A stretch of DNA of 41,854 bases. Origin: Methylobacterium sp. J-090. GTDB lineage: Bacteria; Pseudomonadota; Alphaproteobacteria; Rhizobiales; Beijerinckiaceae. Shown here one piece after another: positions 9,559 to 18,954 of the stretch (its first letter is position 1; each line of letters opens with the position of its first letter). Location: positions 1-41,854 of the forward strand of contig NZ_JAKSXV010000062.1 of NCBI RefSeq assembly GCF_022829345.1. The letters are read 5' to 3'. Under the pieces are notes generated by a model. It was not told the DNA's origin and searched no databases. It saw nothing but the letters and a program-made list of their open reading frames with translations. The position numbers and the translations under genes are program-made.

Positions 9559-10431
9559 TCAGCCGAGCGAGCGGATATCCGACGATTTCGCGAGGCGATC
9601 GAAAGCCTGCAATTGCGCCAGGAGAACGGGCATATCCTTCAGCGCAACCATGTTGGGACCGTCCGAAGGCGCGTGATCGGGATCGGGATGCGTCTCGATG
9701 AACAGGCCGGCGACGCCCACGGCCACGGCGGCGCGGGCGAGCACCGCCACGAATTCGCGCTGTCCGCCGGAGGTGGCGCCCTGCCCGCCCGGCTGCTGCA
9801 CCGAGTGCGTGGCGTCGAACACCACCGGGGCGCCGTGGGTCACCCGCGCCATGATCGGCAGGCTGCGCATGTCGGACACCAGGGTGTTGTAGCCGAAGGA
9901 GGCGCCGCGCTCGGTGACCAGCACATTGGGATTGCCGGCGCCCGTCACCTTGGCGGCGACGTGGGCCATGTCCCAGGGAGCGAGGAACTGGCCCTTCTTG
10001 ACGTTGACCACCCGGCCGGTGGCGGCTGCGGCCAGCAGCAGGTCGGTCTGGCGGCACAGGAAGGCCGGGATCTGGAGGACATCGATGACCTCAGCCGCGA
10101 CGGCGCATTGCCCGGCCTCGTGCACGTCCGTGAGCACGGGCAGGCCGAACCGCTCTTTGATCTCGGCAAAGATCGGCAGGGCGCCCGCGAGGCCGAGGCC
10201 GCGCGCCGTGCCGCCCGAGGTGCGGTTGGCCTTGTCGAACGAGGCCTTGAACACGAGGCCGATGCCGAGCCTGTCCGTCATGCCCTTGAGGGCGTCGGCG
10301 ATCTCCACGGCATGGTCGCGGCTCTCGAGCTGGCACGGGCCGGCGATGAGGGCGAAGGGCAGGTGGTTGGCGAAGGCCACGGCGCCGGCCCGGACGACGG
10401 GGCCGATGGTGTTGGGAGCGATCTCGGACAT
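9559..10431 (-). CDS. kdsA: 3-deoxy-8-phosphooctulonate synthase (KDO-8-P synthase)
   Basis: Condenses phosphoenolpyruvate with arabinose 5-phosphate to KDO 8-phosphate for lipopolysaccharide core synthesis. It has 290 aa, slightly longer than the usual 280. Signatures seen: [54 protein letters not shown] and [17 protein letters not shown]. The N-terminal IAGPCQLES carries Cys33 at the position where metal-dependent (class II) enzymes have Cys and the E. coli enzyme has Asn, so this is predicted to be the metal-dependent class. It lies 9 bp downstream of an exported unknown and probably shares its transcript. Confidence 0.97.
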   Translation of the reverse strand: MSEIAPNTIGPVVRAGAVAFANHLPFALIAGPCQLESRDHAVEIADALKGMTDRLGIGLVFKASFDKANRTSGGTARGLGLAGALPIFAEIKERFGLPVLTDVHEAGQCAVAAEVIDVLQIPAFLCRQTDLLLAAAATGRVVNVKKGQFLAPWDMAHVAAKVTGAGNPNVLVTERGASFGYNTLVSDMRSLPIMARVTHGAPVVFDATHSVQQPGGQGATSGGQREFVAVLARAAVAVGVAGLFIETHPDPDHAPSDGPNMVALKDMPVLLAQLQAFDRLAKSSDIRSLG

Positions 10432-10440
10432 GACGCCGGT

Positions 10441-10956
10441 CTAGCCCGCCGGGCGGCGCACGAAAAGGCCGGCGCGGCGGCGCAGGGGCGTGGCCCCGCT
10501 CCCCGTCAGGATGCAGACCGTGATGTTGCCGGCGAGGCTGTCCGCGCGTGGCCCGGTCTCGCAGCGCAGGGCCGCCCTGCCGGCGATGCCCTGGCGGGGC
10601 GCGCCCGTCAGCAGCGAATCCTGATGCAGGGTCAGCGCCAGGACCTCGACGGCCGCGGCCTTCGCACCCGTGAGCGCTTCGGCGGCGCGCCCGATCAGGG
10701 CGAAGAACGGCCGGTCCGGTTCGCGCGCCAGGGACCCGAACACCATCCGGCGCGGTGCGCGACAGGCGAGGCTCATCCGCTCGGCGTCGGCCGCCCGGAA
10801 CACGGCGCCCGATCCGGCCCGTCCGGCGAGCGATGCGCCCGTGGCGCGGATCATCCGGGCCGTGAGGGCGTCGCAGGCGTCGGCCGCGTAGGCCAGTCCT
10901 CCCACCGTGGTCATGACGAAGCCGGCCGCGAGGGCCGTGGACGCGCGTGATCTCAT
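10441..10956 (-). CDS. Exported protein of unknown function
   Basis: A protein of 171 aa with an N-terminal signal peptide (about residues 1-24, ending GGLAYAAD). The mature part is Ala/Arg-rich with Cys at about 28, 64, 132 and 148 that could form two disulfides in the periplasm. I recognise no domain. The stop is 9 bp before the kdsA start, so it is likely the first gene of that transcript; whether it shares a function with KDO synthesis cannot be told. Confidence 0.65.
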   Translation of the reverse strand: MRSRASTALAAGFVMTTVGGLAYAADACDALTARMIRATGASLAGRAGSGAVFRAADAERMSLACRAPRRMVFGSLAREPDRPFFALIGRAAEALTGAKAAAVEVLALTLHQDSLLTGAPRQGIAGRAALRCETGPRADSLAGNITVCILTGSGATPLRRRAGLFVRRPAG

Positions 10957-11016
10957 GGGTGATGTCTTAGAGGGAGCCGATCCGATCGCAAGGCGCGATG
11001 CACGGCGCGACGAACG

Positions 11017-11466
11017 TCACGGGTCCTGGCCGAGCGTCCCCGTCCGCTCCTCCGGGCAGGCCGCGTTGGGATGGGGGCGCAGGATGCGCGGCAGGCGCAC
11101 CGGGTGCGCGCCTGTCTCGTCCTCGATCACGCCCGTGAGGGCATCGACGGCCAGTGTTCCGGTGAAGCGGAGGGGATGGCCGTCCGCGTTCGCCGCGAAG
11201 GCGAGTTCCCTGGTCGCGTCGTCGACGCGAATGGTCTCGGCTTGAATGGGCCCGGATAGAACGGCCGCCTCGTACACGAGGGTATCGCCCTGGGGCGAGC
11301 GGCGCAGGGTGACGCGCTGGCCGGCGGGCGCGTGGTCCGTCGTCAGGCACAGGTCGGCGTAGACGTAGGTGCCCGAGGCCCAGGACGACCGGGCCTGAAC
11401 CGGGCCGGGAAGCACCGCCGACAGGGTGACGGCGAGGCCGAGGGTTCGTCGCGTGATCCTGTCCAT
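11017..11466 (-). CDS. Exported protein of unknown function
   Basis: A protein of 149 aa from the ATG at 11466. Residues 1-25 look like a signal peptide with a twin-Arg (MDRITRRTLGLAVTLSAVLPG), but the Tat motif is incomplete, so Sec export is as likely. The mature part has alternating polar and hydrophobic segments suggesting a small beta-rich fold, with two Cys (40 and 137) that may pair. The sequence reads ADLCLTTDHAPAGQRVTLRR, then a series of short strands. No family recognised. It sits 65 bp after the aminotransferase stop and 60 bp before the next gene, all on the minus strand. Confidence 0.65.
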   Translation of the reverse strand: MDRITRRTLGLAVTLSAVLPGPVQARSSWASGTYVYADLCLTTDHAPAGQRVTLRRSPQGDTLVYEAAVLSGPIQAETIRVDDATRELAFAANADGHPLRFTGTLAVDALTGVIEDETGAHPVRLPRILRPHPNAACPEERTGTLGQDP

Positions 11467-11531
11467 CGTCGTCGCCTCCCGATCGCCGACGCACCATCGG
11501 GTGCGTCGGTTTCCGGTTTGCGTCGGGCCGG

Positions 11532-12827
11532 CTACGCGGCGTCGCGTTCGCGCACCCGGCGCTCCGCCTCGACGGATGCAAGAAGGATGCACACGGCGAT
11601 GCCCTCGGCGGCGGCGGTGACGTCCTTCAGGCTCGGATAGGACGGCGCCAGGCGCAGGACGCTGTCGCGCGGGTCGCGGCCGTAGGGCGAGGTCGCCCCG
11701 GCCGGGGTCAGGGCGAGACCGGCTTCCTTGGCGAGGCGAACCACCTCGGTGGCGGTGCCGTCGCGGGCCTCCACGGTGATGAAGTAGCCGCCCTCCGGCT
11801 TCGTCCATCGGGCCGCACCGGTGCCGGCGAGGTGGCGCGTCAGGGCCTCCTCCACGGCGGTGAATTTCGGCGCCAGCAGGGCGGCGTGCGCGTCCATGTG
11901 AGCGGTGAGACCCGCCCCGTCGCGCAGGAAGCGGACGTGGCGAAGCTGGTTGAGCTTGTCCGGTCCGATGGTGCGCTTCGACGCGCGGGCGAGATACCAG
12001 CGCACGTTCTCGGGCGAGCTCGCGAAGAAGGCGAGACCGGCGCCCGCGAGCGTGATCTTCGAGGTCGAGGCGAAGACGAAGGCCCGGTCGGGGTTTCCGG
12101 CTTCGGCGCAGAGGGTGAGGATGTTCGCGACCGCGACCCGCTCGGGGGTGAGGTGGTGGACCGCGTAGGCGTTGTCCCAGAACAGGCGAAAGTCGGGGGC
12201 GGCGGCCTTCAGGGTGGCCAAGCGCCGGACGGTCGCGTCGGAATAGGTCTCGCCCGAGGGGTTGGAGTATTTCGGCACACACCACATGCCGCGCACGGCC
12301 GGGTCGGCCACGGCGGCCTCGACCGCGTCCATGTCGGGGCCGTCACCGGTCATCCGCACGGGGATCATGCGGATGCCGTAGGCCTCGCACAGGGCGAAAT
12401 GTCGGTCGTAGCCCGGCACCGGACACAGGAAGGCGATGTCGCTCTCCTTTGACCAGGGCCTGACCGAGCCCGGCACGCCCGTGAGCAGCGCCCAGGCGAT
12501 GCTGTCGTGCATCATGGCGAGGCTCGAATTGTCGCCGACCACGATCTGGTCGGCCGGCGCGTCGAGGAGGTGGGCGAACAGGGCACGGGCCTCGGCGATG
12601 CCCTGCTGGCCGCCGTAGTTGCGCGCGTCCTCGCCCACTTGCGTGACGTAGTCGCCGTTGCCCGCGAGCCCCAGCATGCCGGCGGCGAGGTCGAGCTGCT
12701 CGGGCGAGGGCTTGCCCCGGGTCATGTCGAGCTTGAGCCCCCGGGCCTTGAACGTCTCGTAGGCGTCGCGGGCGCGGGCATGAAGGTCCGCGAGATCGGC
12801 AGGATTCCGATCGGCGATGGTGGTCAT
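11532..12827 (-). CDS. PLP-dependent aminotransferase, aspartate aminotransferase Ic type
   Basis: A fold-type I aminotransferase of 431 aa. The N-terminus LKLDMTRGKPSPEQLDL, then GDNSSLAMMHDS (PLP phosphate binding), PKYSNPSGETY (187-196), FWDNAYAVHHL (Asp218 and Tyr221 contact PLP) and STSKITLAGAG (Lys257, Schiff base) fit the Ic subgroup known from Corynebacterium glutamicum aspartate aminotransferase. The likely reaction is aspartate plus 2-oxoglutarate to oxaloacetate plus glutamate; substrate range is inferred from family only. The ATG at 12827 is followed by a normal N-terminus. It is a minus-strand gene preceded by the DegP terminator, so it has its own promoter in 12828-12944. Confidence 0.9.
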   Translation of the reverse strand: MTTIADRNPADLADLHARARDAYETFKARGLKLDMTRGKPSPEQLDLAAGMLGLAGNGDYVTQVGEDARNYGGQQGIAEARALFAHLLDAPADQIVVGDNSSLAMMHDSIAWALLTGVPGSVRPWSKESDIAFLCPVPGYDRHFALCEAYGIRMIPVRMTGDGPDMDAVEAAVADPAVRGMWCVPKYSNPSGETYSDATVRRLATLKAAAPDFRLFWDNAYAVHHLTPERVAVANILTLCAEAGNPDRAFVFASTSKITLAGAGLAFFASSPENVRWYLARASKRTIGPDKLNQLRHVRFLRDGAGLTAHMDAHAALLAPKFTAVEEALTRHLAGTGAARWTKPEGGYFITVEARDGTATEVVRLAKEAGLALTPAGATSPYGRDPRDSVLRLAPSYPSLKDVTAAAEGIAVCILLASVEAERRVRERDAA

Positions 12828-12944
12828 GGTTCGGTTCCGGATGGTTGGGGTGCTGCAATCAAACGGGATGCACCATGGCCTCTCGCGGGGCGCACGTCAC
12901 CCTGGCGGAGACGCGGACCCCACCGCCCTGCCCTGCGCCCCGGA

Positions 12945-12975
12945 CAAAAGAAAGCCGGCCACGCGGGGCCGGCTT
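12945..12975 (-). terminator. Rho-independent terminator of the DegP-like gene
   Basis: A perfect 9-bp stem (aagccggcc at 12952-12960 with ggccggctt at 12967-12975), 6-nt loop, followed on the minus strand by a T-rich tract (ttcttttg). A second, smaller hairpin (13007-13013 with 13020-13026) lies between it and the stop codon. Confidence 0.85.
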
Positions 12976-13034
12976 CGAGTCGCGGAGGGAGAAGTGCAGG
13001 AGGGACGGGCGGCCGTTCAGCCGCCCTGATCGGA

Positions 13035-14573
13035 TCAGCCGGCCTTGTTCAGGGCGACGGCGACGAAACGGGTGGTGCCCTTGGCGCTCTTCACGCGCAT
13101 GAGCACCGCCTTGCGGCCGCTCGATTCGGCCGAGCGGATGCGCTCGGCGACTTCCGAGGGGCGGGAGACGCTGCTGCCGGCGACATCGAGGATGATGTCG
13201 CCCTGCTCGATGCCCTTGGCGGCGGCCGGACCGTCGGGATCGACCTCCATCACGGCCACGCCCTCGTCGCCGGCACCGACCTCGGAGGCCGGGGCGAGGC
13301 TGAGGCCGAGGCGGGGCTGCCCATCGGAGGACGAACCGCTGCGCCCGCCCGTCGCCGATTTCGGGTCGTTGGGGAGTGCCCCGAGTTCCACCGTGGCGGT
13401 GTCGGACTTGCCGCCTCGGAGGTAGGCGAGCTCGACCTTGGCGCCGGGCTTGAGGCCGGCGATGCGGCGGGACAGCTCCTTGGCGTCGTTCACCGGCGTG
13501 CCGTTGACCGACTCGATGACGTCGCCGGACTTGAGACCCGCCTTGGCGGCGGGCGTCCCGGCCTCGGCATGGTCCACGAGGGCGCCCTTGGCCTTGTCGA
13601 GGCCGAGCCCATCGGCGATGTCCTTCGTCACCGGCTGGACCTGCACGCCGAGGTAGCCGCGCGCCACCTTGCCGTCGGCCCGGAGCTGGTCGACCACCGC
13701 CTGCACGGTCTCGGCGGGAATCGCGAAGGCCAAGCCCACGCTGCCGCCGGAGGGCGACGCGATGGCGGTGTTCACGCCCACCACCTCGCCGCCGACATTG
13801 AAGGTCGGGCCGCCGGAATTGCCCTTGTTGATGGGGGCGTCGATCTGCAGGAAGTCGTCGTAGGGGCCGGCGCCGATGTCGCGACCGCGGGCCGAGACGA
13901 TGCCGGCGGTGACGGTGCCGCCGAGCCCGAACGGGTTGCCGATGGCCACGACCCAGTCCCCGACGCGGGGCGCCGACTTGCTGAGCGAGACGTACGGGAA
14001 GGGACCGCCCTCAGTGATCTTGAGCAGCGCCAGATCGGTCTTCGGGTCCTTGCCGATGACCTTGGCGTCGAGGGTACGGTTGTCGTCGAGCGTCACCTGC
14101 ACACTCTTGGCCTTGTCGACCACGTGGTTGTTGGTCACCACGTAGCCGTCGGCCGAGATGATGAAGCCCGAGCCCATGGCGCCGCGCTGGCCCTGGCGCT
14201 TGGGACCCTGGCCGCCAAAGCCCGGGCCACCTTGCCCGCCGGGGCCTCCCTGGCCGAAGCGCTTGAAGAACTCGCGCAGCTGCGGCGGCACGTTCTGCTG
14301 GCCCTGGTTGCCCGGGCCGTCGTCGTCGTCCGCGGTCGCGCTGTCCTCGAGCTTCACCTTCACGGCGACGACGCCGGGCTTCACCTTGTCGACGACGGTG
14401 GCGAAGGAGCCCGGCGGGTGGTCGGGCGTCTCGATGGGGTTCTTCGACAGGGCCTGGGCGTAAGCCGGGGTCGAGGGCTGAGTGAAGCCGATGCCGGCGC
14501 CCGTCGCCACGAGGGCGGCCACGGCGACGGAGGCGAGGGCGTTGCGGCGCAGGCGGTTCGACTGGACGGGCAT
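13035..14573 (-). CDS. DegP/HtrA-family periplasmic serine protease
   Basis: A Do-type protease/chaperone of 512 aa for misfolded envelope proteins. Residues 1-40 contain a signal segment ending AYAQA. The trypsin-like domain carries the triad His150 (VVTNNHVVD), Asp180 (PKTDLALLK) and Ser253 (NKGNSGGP). Two PDZ domains follow at about 305-395 (GYLGVQVQPV, AGLKSGDVIESVNG) and 420-505 (GLSLAPAS, GDIILDVAG). Between the signal region and the protease domain is a Gly/Pro/Gln-rich insert (about 85-132) that replaces the usual LA loop; such linkers are common in alphaproteobacterial DegP. A strong terminator follows. Whether it is the DegP, DegQ or MucD equivalent cannot be decided from one sequence. 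Confidence 0.95.
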   Translation of the reverse strand: MPVQSNRLRRNALASVAVAALVATGAGIGFTQPSTPAYAQALSKNPIETPDHPPGSFATVVDKVKPGVVAVKVKLEDSATADDDDGPGNQGQQNVPPQLREFFKRFGQGGPGGQGGPGFGGQGPKRQGQRGAMGSGFIISADGYVVTNNHVVDKAKSVQVTLDDNRTLDAKVIGKDPKTDLALLKITEGGPFPYVSLSKSAPRVGDWVVAIGNPFGLGGTVTAGIVSARGRDIGAGPYDDFLQIDAPINKGNSGGPTFNVGGEVVGVNTAIASPSGGSVGLAFAIPAETVQAVVDQLRADGKVARGYLGVQVQPVTKDIADGLGLDKAKGALVDHAEAGTPAAKAGLKSGDVIESVNGTPVNDAKELSRRIAGLKPGAKVELAYLRGGKSDTATVELGALPNDPKSATGGRSGSSSDGQPRLGLSLAPASEVGAGDEGVAVMEVDPDGPAAAKGIEQGDIILDVAGSSVSRPSEVAERIRSAESSGRKAVLMRVKSAKGTTRFVAVALNKAG

Positions 14574-14663
14574 CGAGGGTCTCCGGATCGGGGGGCGCCG
14601 CCGAACGGCAGGCCGTGATCCAGGGTGTAGGGCCCGCCGGGTGACCCGCCCGTGGCGGCGAGG

Positions 14664-15380
14664 TTACGGTTTGGACAGGTTCGGCGCCTGGGTCAGGCCG
14701 GCGCGCCAGCGCAGATCGAGGAGGAACCCCTGGGGGTGGGTGTCGAGCATGAGGGTCACCGGCACGCCCGCCGCGTTGAGGAGCCGGGCCACCCAGTGGT
14801 TGCAGACATTGGCGTAGGAGAAGCGCCCCGCGCCCTCGTAGAACAGGCTGGGTCCGTAGAGGCCGGGACCGCCCGCGACGGGTTGTCCGTCGTCCAGGCG
14901 AAAGCTTGCGTCGAGGCGGGCGATGAGGCGCGCGAGGCCGGTGCTCGAGACTTGAACGGGCACGATGTCGGCGTGCGGAAAGCTGTTCCGTACGGTCCGC
15001 TCCAGGCCGACCACCTGGACCACACCGGCACGGCCGCCGGGGGTGAACAGAGCTTCGAGGGCGAGGCGGAGATCGAACTCGGCGAGCGTCGGCGTCGCCC
15101 GGTAGAACCGGGCCTCGCCCCAGCCGAATTCGAGGTCCGGGTAGGCCCGGAACCGCAGCGCGACGGCCCGGAGCGCCGCGCCCGCGCCCGCGCCCGTCAG
15201 GGCCTCGCGCGGGATCACGAGGCCGGAATGCCAGCCGTGGCTGACGAGGTGGATGGTCCGGGCGTCGTCGCCCGTGGCGGGATACAAAGCCGGGTCGCCG
15301 GGACTCGCCGTGAGGACCATGGCGAACAGGACGATCGCGATCAGGCCGGCAACTCCGAAAACCAGCCGGCGCACGATCAC
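14664..15380 (-). CDS. DUF2459 (TIGR02117) family protein
   Basis: A protein of 238 aa starting at a GTG (15380) that overlaps the valS stop codon by 4 bp, so its translation is coupled to valS. Residues 5-25 form one hydrophobic segment (signal peptide or anchor). Family features seen: HLVSHGWHSGLVIP, EFGWGEARFY and the late NVCNHWVARLL motif containing conserved Cys, Asn and His. The His-rich motifs and conserved Cys suggest a papain-like fold, but no activity is established. Its coupling to valyl-tRNA synthetase is probably a matter of expression, not function. Confidence 0.85.
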   Translation of the reverse strand: MIVRRLVFGVAGLIAIVLFAMVLTASPGDPALYPATGDDARTIHLVSHGWHSGLVIPREALTGAGAGAALRAVALRFRAYPDLEFGWGEARFYRATPTLAEFDLRLALEALFTPGGRAGVVQVVGLERTVRNSFPHADIVPVQVSSTGLARLIARLDASFRLDDGQPVAGGPGLYGPSLFYEGAGRFSYANVCNHWVARLLNAAGVPVTLMLDTHPQGFLLDLRWRAGLTQAPNLSKP

Positions 15381-18118
15381 GGGGTCTGGTCGGAGAGCCG
15401 CGCCAGGGCCTCGGTGATCTTCTCCAGGCGGGCGGCCTGGGCGCTGCGGCGCTCGTGCTGCTCGTCCACGATCTCGTCGGGGGCGCGAGCCATGAAGTCG
15501 GCGTTGGCGAGCTTGGCGTCGATCTTCTCGATCTCGGCCGCGGCCTTGGCGGCTTCCTTGGTGAGGCGGGCGACCTCGGCCCCGAGATCGACGATGCCCT
15601 CCAGCGGCAGGGCGGCCACGGAGCCGCGCACGAGGAGCTGCACGGCGTTGCGCGGAGCCGCGTCCGCGAAGCTGATCTCGGAGAGGCGCGCGAGGCGCAG
15701 GAGGGTGTCGGTCCAGCGCGTGGCGCGCGCGCGCAGGGCGTCGTCGGCGCCGACCACCACGAGGGGGATCTGCGCGCCGGCCGGCACGCCGGTCTCGGAG
15801 CGGGCCGAGCGGATCTCGGAGACGAGGTCCACGAGCCAGCCGACCTCGGCCTCGGACTCGGCGTCATTCAGGGCCGCGAGATCGGGCCAGGGTGCCAGGG
15901 CGAGGAGGCCTCGATCGGGAGTGCCCGCACCCTTGATGGCCCAGAGCTCCTCCGTGAGGAACGGCATGAACGGGTGCAGGAGCTTGGCGATCTGGTCGAT
16001 GAGGAAGGCGACGGTTCCTTGCGTCTCCTCTCTCACGGCCGCATCGACGTTTTCGCCCTGCAGAACGGGCTTGGCCAGCTCGACGTACCAATCGCAAAAA
16101 ATGTTCCAGACGAAGCGGTAGGCGGCCGCCGCCGCGTCGTTGAAGCGGTAGGCGTCGAGCGCCGCCGTGACCTCGGCCACGGCGCGGGCCGCCTCGCCGA
16201 GGGCCCAGCGGTTCAGGGGATCGGTGGCGGCCTCGGGGCGGTAGTCGGCCCGCAGGGTGCAGCCGTTGATCTCGGCGAAGCGCGAGGCGTTCCAGAGCTT
16301 GGTCGCGAAGTTGCGGTAGCCCTCGACGCGGTTGACCGCGAGCTTGATGTCGCGCCCCTGCGCCGCCATGGCGGCCAGGGTGAAGCGCAGGGCATCGGCG
16401 CCGTACTGCTCGATGAGCCCGAGGGGATCGACGACGTTGCCCTTCGACTTCGACATCTTGGCCCCGGCGGCATCCCGCACCAGGGTGTGGAGATAGACGG
16501 TGGAGAACGGCACCCGGTCGGTGACGTGGAGGCCGAGCATCATCATCCGGGCGACCCAGAAGAAGATGATGTCCTTGCCGGTGACCAGGGTGTCGGTCGG
16601 GTAGTGGCGCGCGAGCTCGGGCGTGGCGTCCGGCCAACCCAGCGTCGAGAACGGCCACAGGGCGGAGGAGAACCACGTGTCGAGGACGTCCTCGTCCCGG
16701 CGCAGGGTGACCGGCCGGCCGTGCTTCGCGTCGGCTTGGGTCTGCGCCTCGGCTTCGCTCGGCGCGACGAAGAAGCCACCGTCCTCGTCGTACCAGACCG
16801 GGATCTGGTGGCCCCACCAGAGCTGGCGCGAGATGCACCACGGCTCGATGTTCTCCAGCCACTGGAAGAACGTCTTTTCGTAGGTCTCGGGCACGAACTT
16901 GGTCTGGCCGTCGCGCACGGCCTGGAGGGCGCGCTCGGCGAGCGGCTTGACTTTCACGTACCACTGGTCGGTGAGATAGGGCTCAATGACCACGTTCGAA
17001 CGATCGCCGTGCGGCACGGCGTGGGTGTTGGGCTCCACGAGGCGAAGGCGCTCGCGGGCTTCCATGAGGGCGACGACCTGCTTTCGCGCCGCGAACCGGT
17101 CGAGGCCGTGCAGCGCCATCGCCTCCGGCTCCGGGTTCGCGCCGGCGAGGAAGGCGACGTTGTCCGCGATGCTGATCCGGGCCTCGGGGTCCAGAATGTT
17201 GATGGGCGTGCAGCCGGCGCGGCGGCCGACATCGAAATCGTTGAAGTCGTGGGCCGGGGTGATCTTGACGGCGCCCGTGCCCTTCTCCGGGTCGGAATAG
17301 GTGTCGGCCACGATGGGAATCAGGCGACCGACGAGGGGCAGCCGAACGTGCCGGCCGACGAGGTGGGTGTAGCGCTCGTCGTCCGGGTGGACCGCCACGG
17401 CGGTGTCGCCCAGCATGGTCTCGGGGCGTGTGGTCGCCACGGTGATGACCTCGCCGGTCTCGGCGCCGTCGGCATCGACGAGGGGGTAGTCGAAGTGCCA
17501 GAGATGGCCCTTCACCTCGACCTGCAGCACTTCGAGGTCCGAGATCGCCGTCTGGAACTTCGGGTCCCAGTTCACGAGGCGCTTGTCGCGGTAGATCTTA
17601 TTGTCGTTGTAAAGGTCCACGAAGGTCTTCGTCACGGCCCGGACCATCTGGTCGTCGGGCGCGCCGTTCAGCCCCATGGTGAAGCGCTCGCGCGACCAGT
17701 CGCAGGAGGCGCCGAGGCGCTTCAGCTGATGGACGATGGCGCCGCCCGATTCCGCCTTCCAGGCCCAGACCTTCTCGACGAAGGCCGCGCGGCCGATCTC
17801 GCGGCGGCCGGGCTCCTTGGCTTCACTGAGCCGACGCTCCACCACCATCTGGGTGGCGATGCCGGCGTGGTCGGTGCCGGGCTGCCACAGCACGTCGCGG
17901 CCGCGCATGCGCTCGAACCGGGCCAGGATGTCCTGCAGGGTGTTGTTGAGGGCGTGGCCCATGTGAAGGCTGCCGGTGACGTTCGGCGGCGGGATCACGA
18001 TGGTGAAGGGCCGGGCGTCCGCCCGATCGGGCCGGCCGGCCTTGAACGCGTCGCCCGCCTCCCAGGCGGCACTGACGCGCGCCTCGACGGCGGCGGGGTC
18101 GAAGGTCTTGTCCATCAT
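15377..18118 (-). CDS. valS: Valyl-tRNA synthetase
   Basis: Class I aminoacyl-tRNA synthetase charging tRNA-Val. At 913 aa it is full length. The HIGH motif appears as LHMGHALN (HMGH at 52-55) and KMSKS at 554-558, with a CP1 editing domain between (about 180-410, including TTRPETMLGDTAVAVHP). The anticodon-binding domain (about 620-770) is followed by a C-terminal coiled coil ending near RLEKITEALARLS, characteristic of ValRS. Two ATGs lie in tandem at the start. It follows popZ on the same strand across a 102-bp gap and overlaps the DUF2459 gene by 4 bp. Confidence 0.98.
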   Translation of the reverse strand: MMDKTFDPAAVEARVSAAWEAGDAFKAGRPDRADARPFTIVIPPPNVTGSLHMGHALNNTLQDILARFERMRGRDVLWQPGTDHAGIATQMVVERRLSEAKEPGRREIGRAAFVEKVWAWKAESGGAIVHQLKRLGASCDWSRERFTMGLNGAPDDQMVRAVTKTFVDLYNDNKIYRDKRLVNWDPKFQTAISDLEVLQVEVKGHLWHFDYPLVDADGAETGEVITVATTRPETMLGDTAVAVHPDDERYTHLVGRHVRLPLVGRLIPIVADTYSDPEKGTGAVKITPAHDFNDFDVGRRAGCTPINILDPEARISIADNVAFLAGANPEPEAMALHGLDRFAARKQVVALMEARERLRLVEPNTHAVPHGDRSNVVIEPYLTDQWYVKVKPLAERALQAVRDGQTKFVPETYEKTFFQWLENIEPWCISRQLWWGHQIPVWYDEDGGFFVAPSEAEAQTQADAKHGRPVTLRRDEDVLDTWFSSALWPFSTLGWPDATPELARHYPTDTLVTGKDIIFFWVARMMMLGLHVTDRVPFSTVYLHTLVRDAAGAKMSKSKGNVVDPLGLIEQYGADALRFTLAAMAAQGRDIKLAVNRVEGYRNFATKLWNASRFAEINGCTLRADYRPEAATDPLNRWALGEAARAVAEVTAALDAYRFNDAAAAAYRFVWNIFCDWYVELAKPVLQGENVDAAVREETQGTVAFLIDQIAKLLHPFMPFLTEELWAIKGAGTPDRGLLALAPWPDLAALNDAESEAEVGWLVDLVSEIRSARSETGVPAGAQIPLVVVGADDALRARATRWTDTLLRLARLSEISFADAAPRNAVQLLVRGSVAALPLEGIVDLGAEVARLTKEAAKAAAEIEKIDAKLANADFMARAPDEIVDEQHERRSAQAARLEKITEALARLSDQTP

Positions 18119-18220
18119 GGGCGGGGTCGGGCCAGTTCGAGCGCTGCGGGTTGGCCCGCTTTCAACCCGTCAGGCCCGCCGCGTCAACACGAGGGGGGCG
18201 ATTCCTCGACCCGCGCCATG

Positions 18221-18847
18221 TCAGCGCCCCCGCGCGACGCGCTCGATCTCGGCGCGCACGAGGCGCTCGACCATGGTCGGCAGGTTCTCGTCGAGCCAGC
18301 CCTTCAGCATCGGCCTGAGCATATCCTGTACGAGGTCTTCCAGGGTGCGGGGGCTGTTGGACAGAACCGTGTTGGCCAGCATGTTGAACGCCTGGCCGAC
18401 GCTGGCATCGGTCACCGACGAGGTCAGGCGCTCGGCCGCCTCCGGCTCGCGATATGCCGGTGGCTCGCGATACTCTTGTCGCGGCGCTTCGTAGGCCGGT
18501 TGCGGCGCCGGACGCGGCGGCTCCGGTGCGGCCATCCGAACGGGCTCGGGCTCGGGCTCCGGCTCGTCGTCGAACGAGATGGCGTCGAAATCGAGCGTCT
18601 CGTTGGTGAAGCCGATATCGGGCTCCTCGAAGGCCACGGGTGGCGGCGGCTTGCGAACGGGCTGGGCCACTTCGGCGAGATCGAGGATGTCGTCGTTCTC
18701 AGGCGGGGGCGGTGCGGCGCGCACGGACTCCCCAACCTCGGCCTTGGCATTCTGGTCGTCGGCGATGATGCGGCGGATGGAGGCGAGGATTTCCTCCATG
18801 GAGGGTTCCTGGGCCTTGTCCGGCACCTTGGGGCTGGCTGCACTCAT
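18221..18847 (-). CDS. popZ: Polar organizing protein PopZ (DUF2497 family)
   Basis: A protein of 208 aa with the three-part PopZ layout: an N-terminal client-binding helix (SMEEILASIRRIIADDQ, about 16-32), a long Pro/Glu-rich disordered linker (about 42-140, containing PEPEPEPV) and a C-terminal helical oligomerisation region (about 150-205: LEDLVQDMLRPMLKGWLDENLP and VERLVRAEIERVAR). In Caulobacter PopZ forms a polar hub anchoring the centromere and cell-cycle kinases; the same role is likely here in a budding or polar-growing relative. The gene sits between tolC and valS, an arrangement seen in several Rhizobiales. The 357-bp leader upstream holds a large inverted repeat. Confidence 0.88.
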   Translation of the reverse strand: MSAASPKVPDKAQEPSMEEILASIRRIIADDQNAKAEVGESVRAAPPPPENDDILDLAEVAQPVRKPPPPVAFEEPDIGFTNETLDFDAISFDDEPEPEPEPVRMAAPEPPRPAPQPAYEAPRQEYREPPAYREPEAAERLTSSVTDASVGQAFNMLANTVLSNSPRTLEDLVQDMLRPMLKGWLDENLPTMVERLVRAEIERVARGR

Positions 18848-18890
18848 CCGGACGACGCTCGGCTCTCAAGGATAATAGTTCAGGGTCCCC

Positions 18891-18954
18891 CACAAAACTC
18901 CCGATCACCGATCGGTTCTCGCCCCGCGGGCTCCAGCGTGACGGGCGTTTTGTG
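18891..18954. repeat. Inverted repeat upstream of popZ
   Basis: Two 13-bp arms (18891-18903 and 18942-18954; cacaaaactcccg against cgggcgttttgtg) match with one mismatch and enclose 38 bp. A second palindrome, ccgatc-acc-gatcgg, overlaps the left arm at 18901-18915. The arms start 44 bp upstream of the popZ ATG. This could be a structured 5' leader, a tolC terminator or a regulator site; the sequence does not decide. Confidence 0.5.

Noticed and set aside
12507..14618. Long plus-strand frame of 703 codons opposite the DegP-like gene
   Set aside because: Antisense shadow; the minus strand has complete protease and PDZ motifs.
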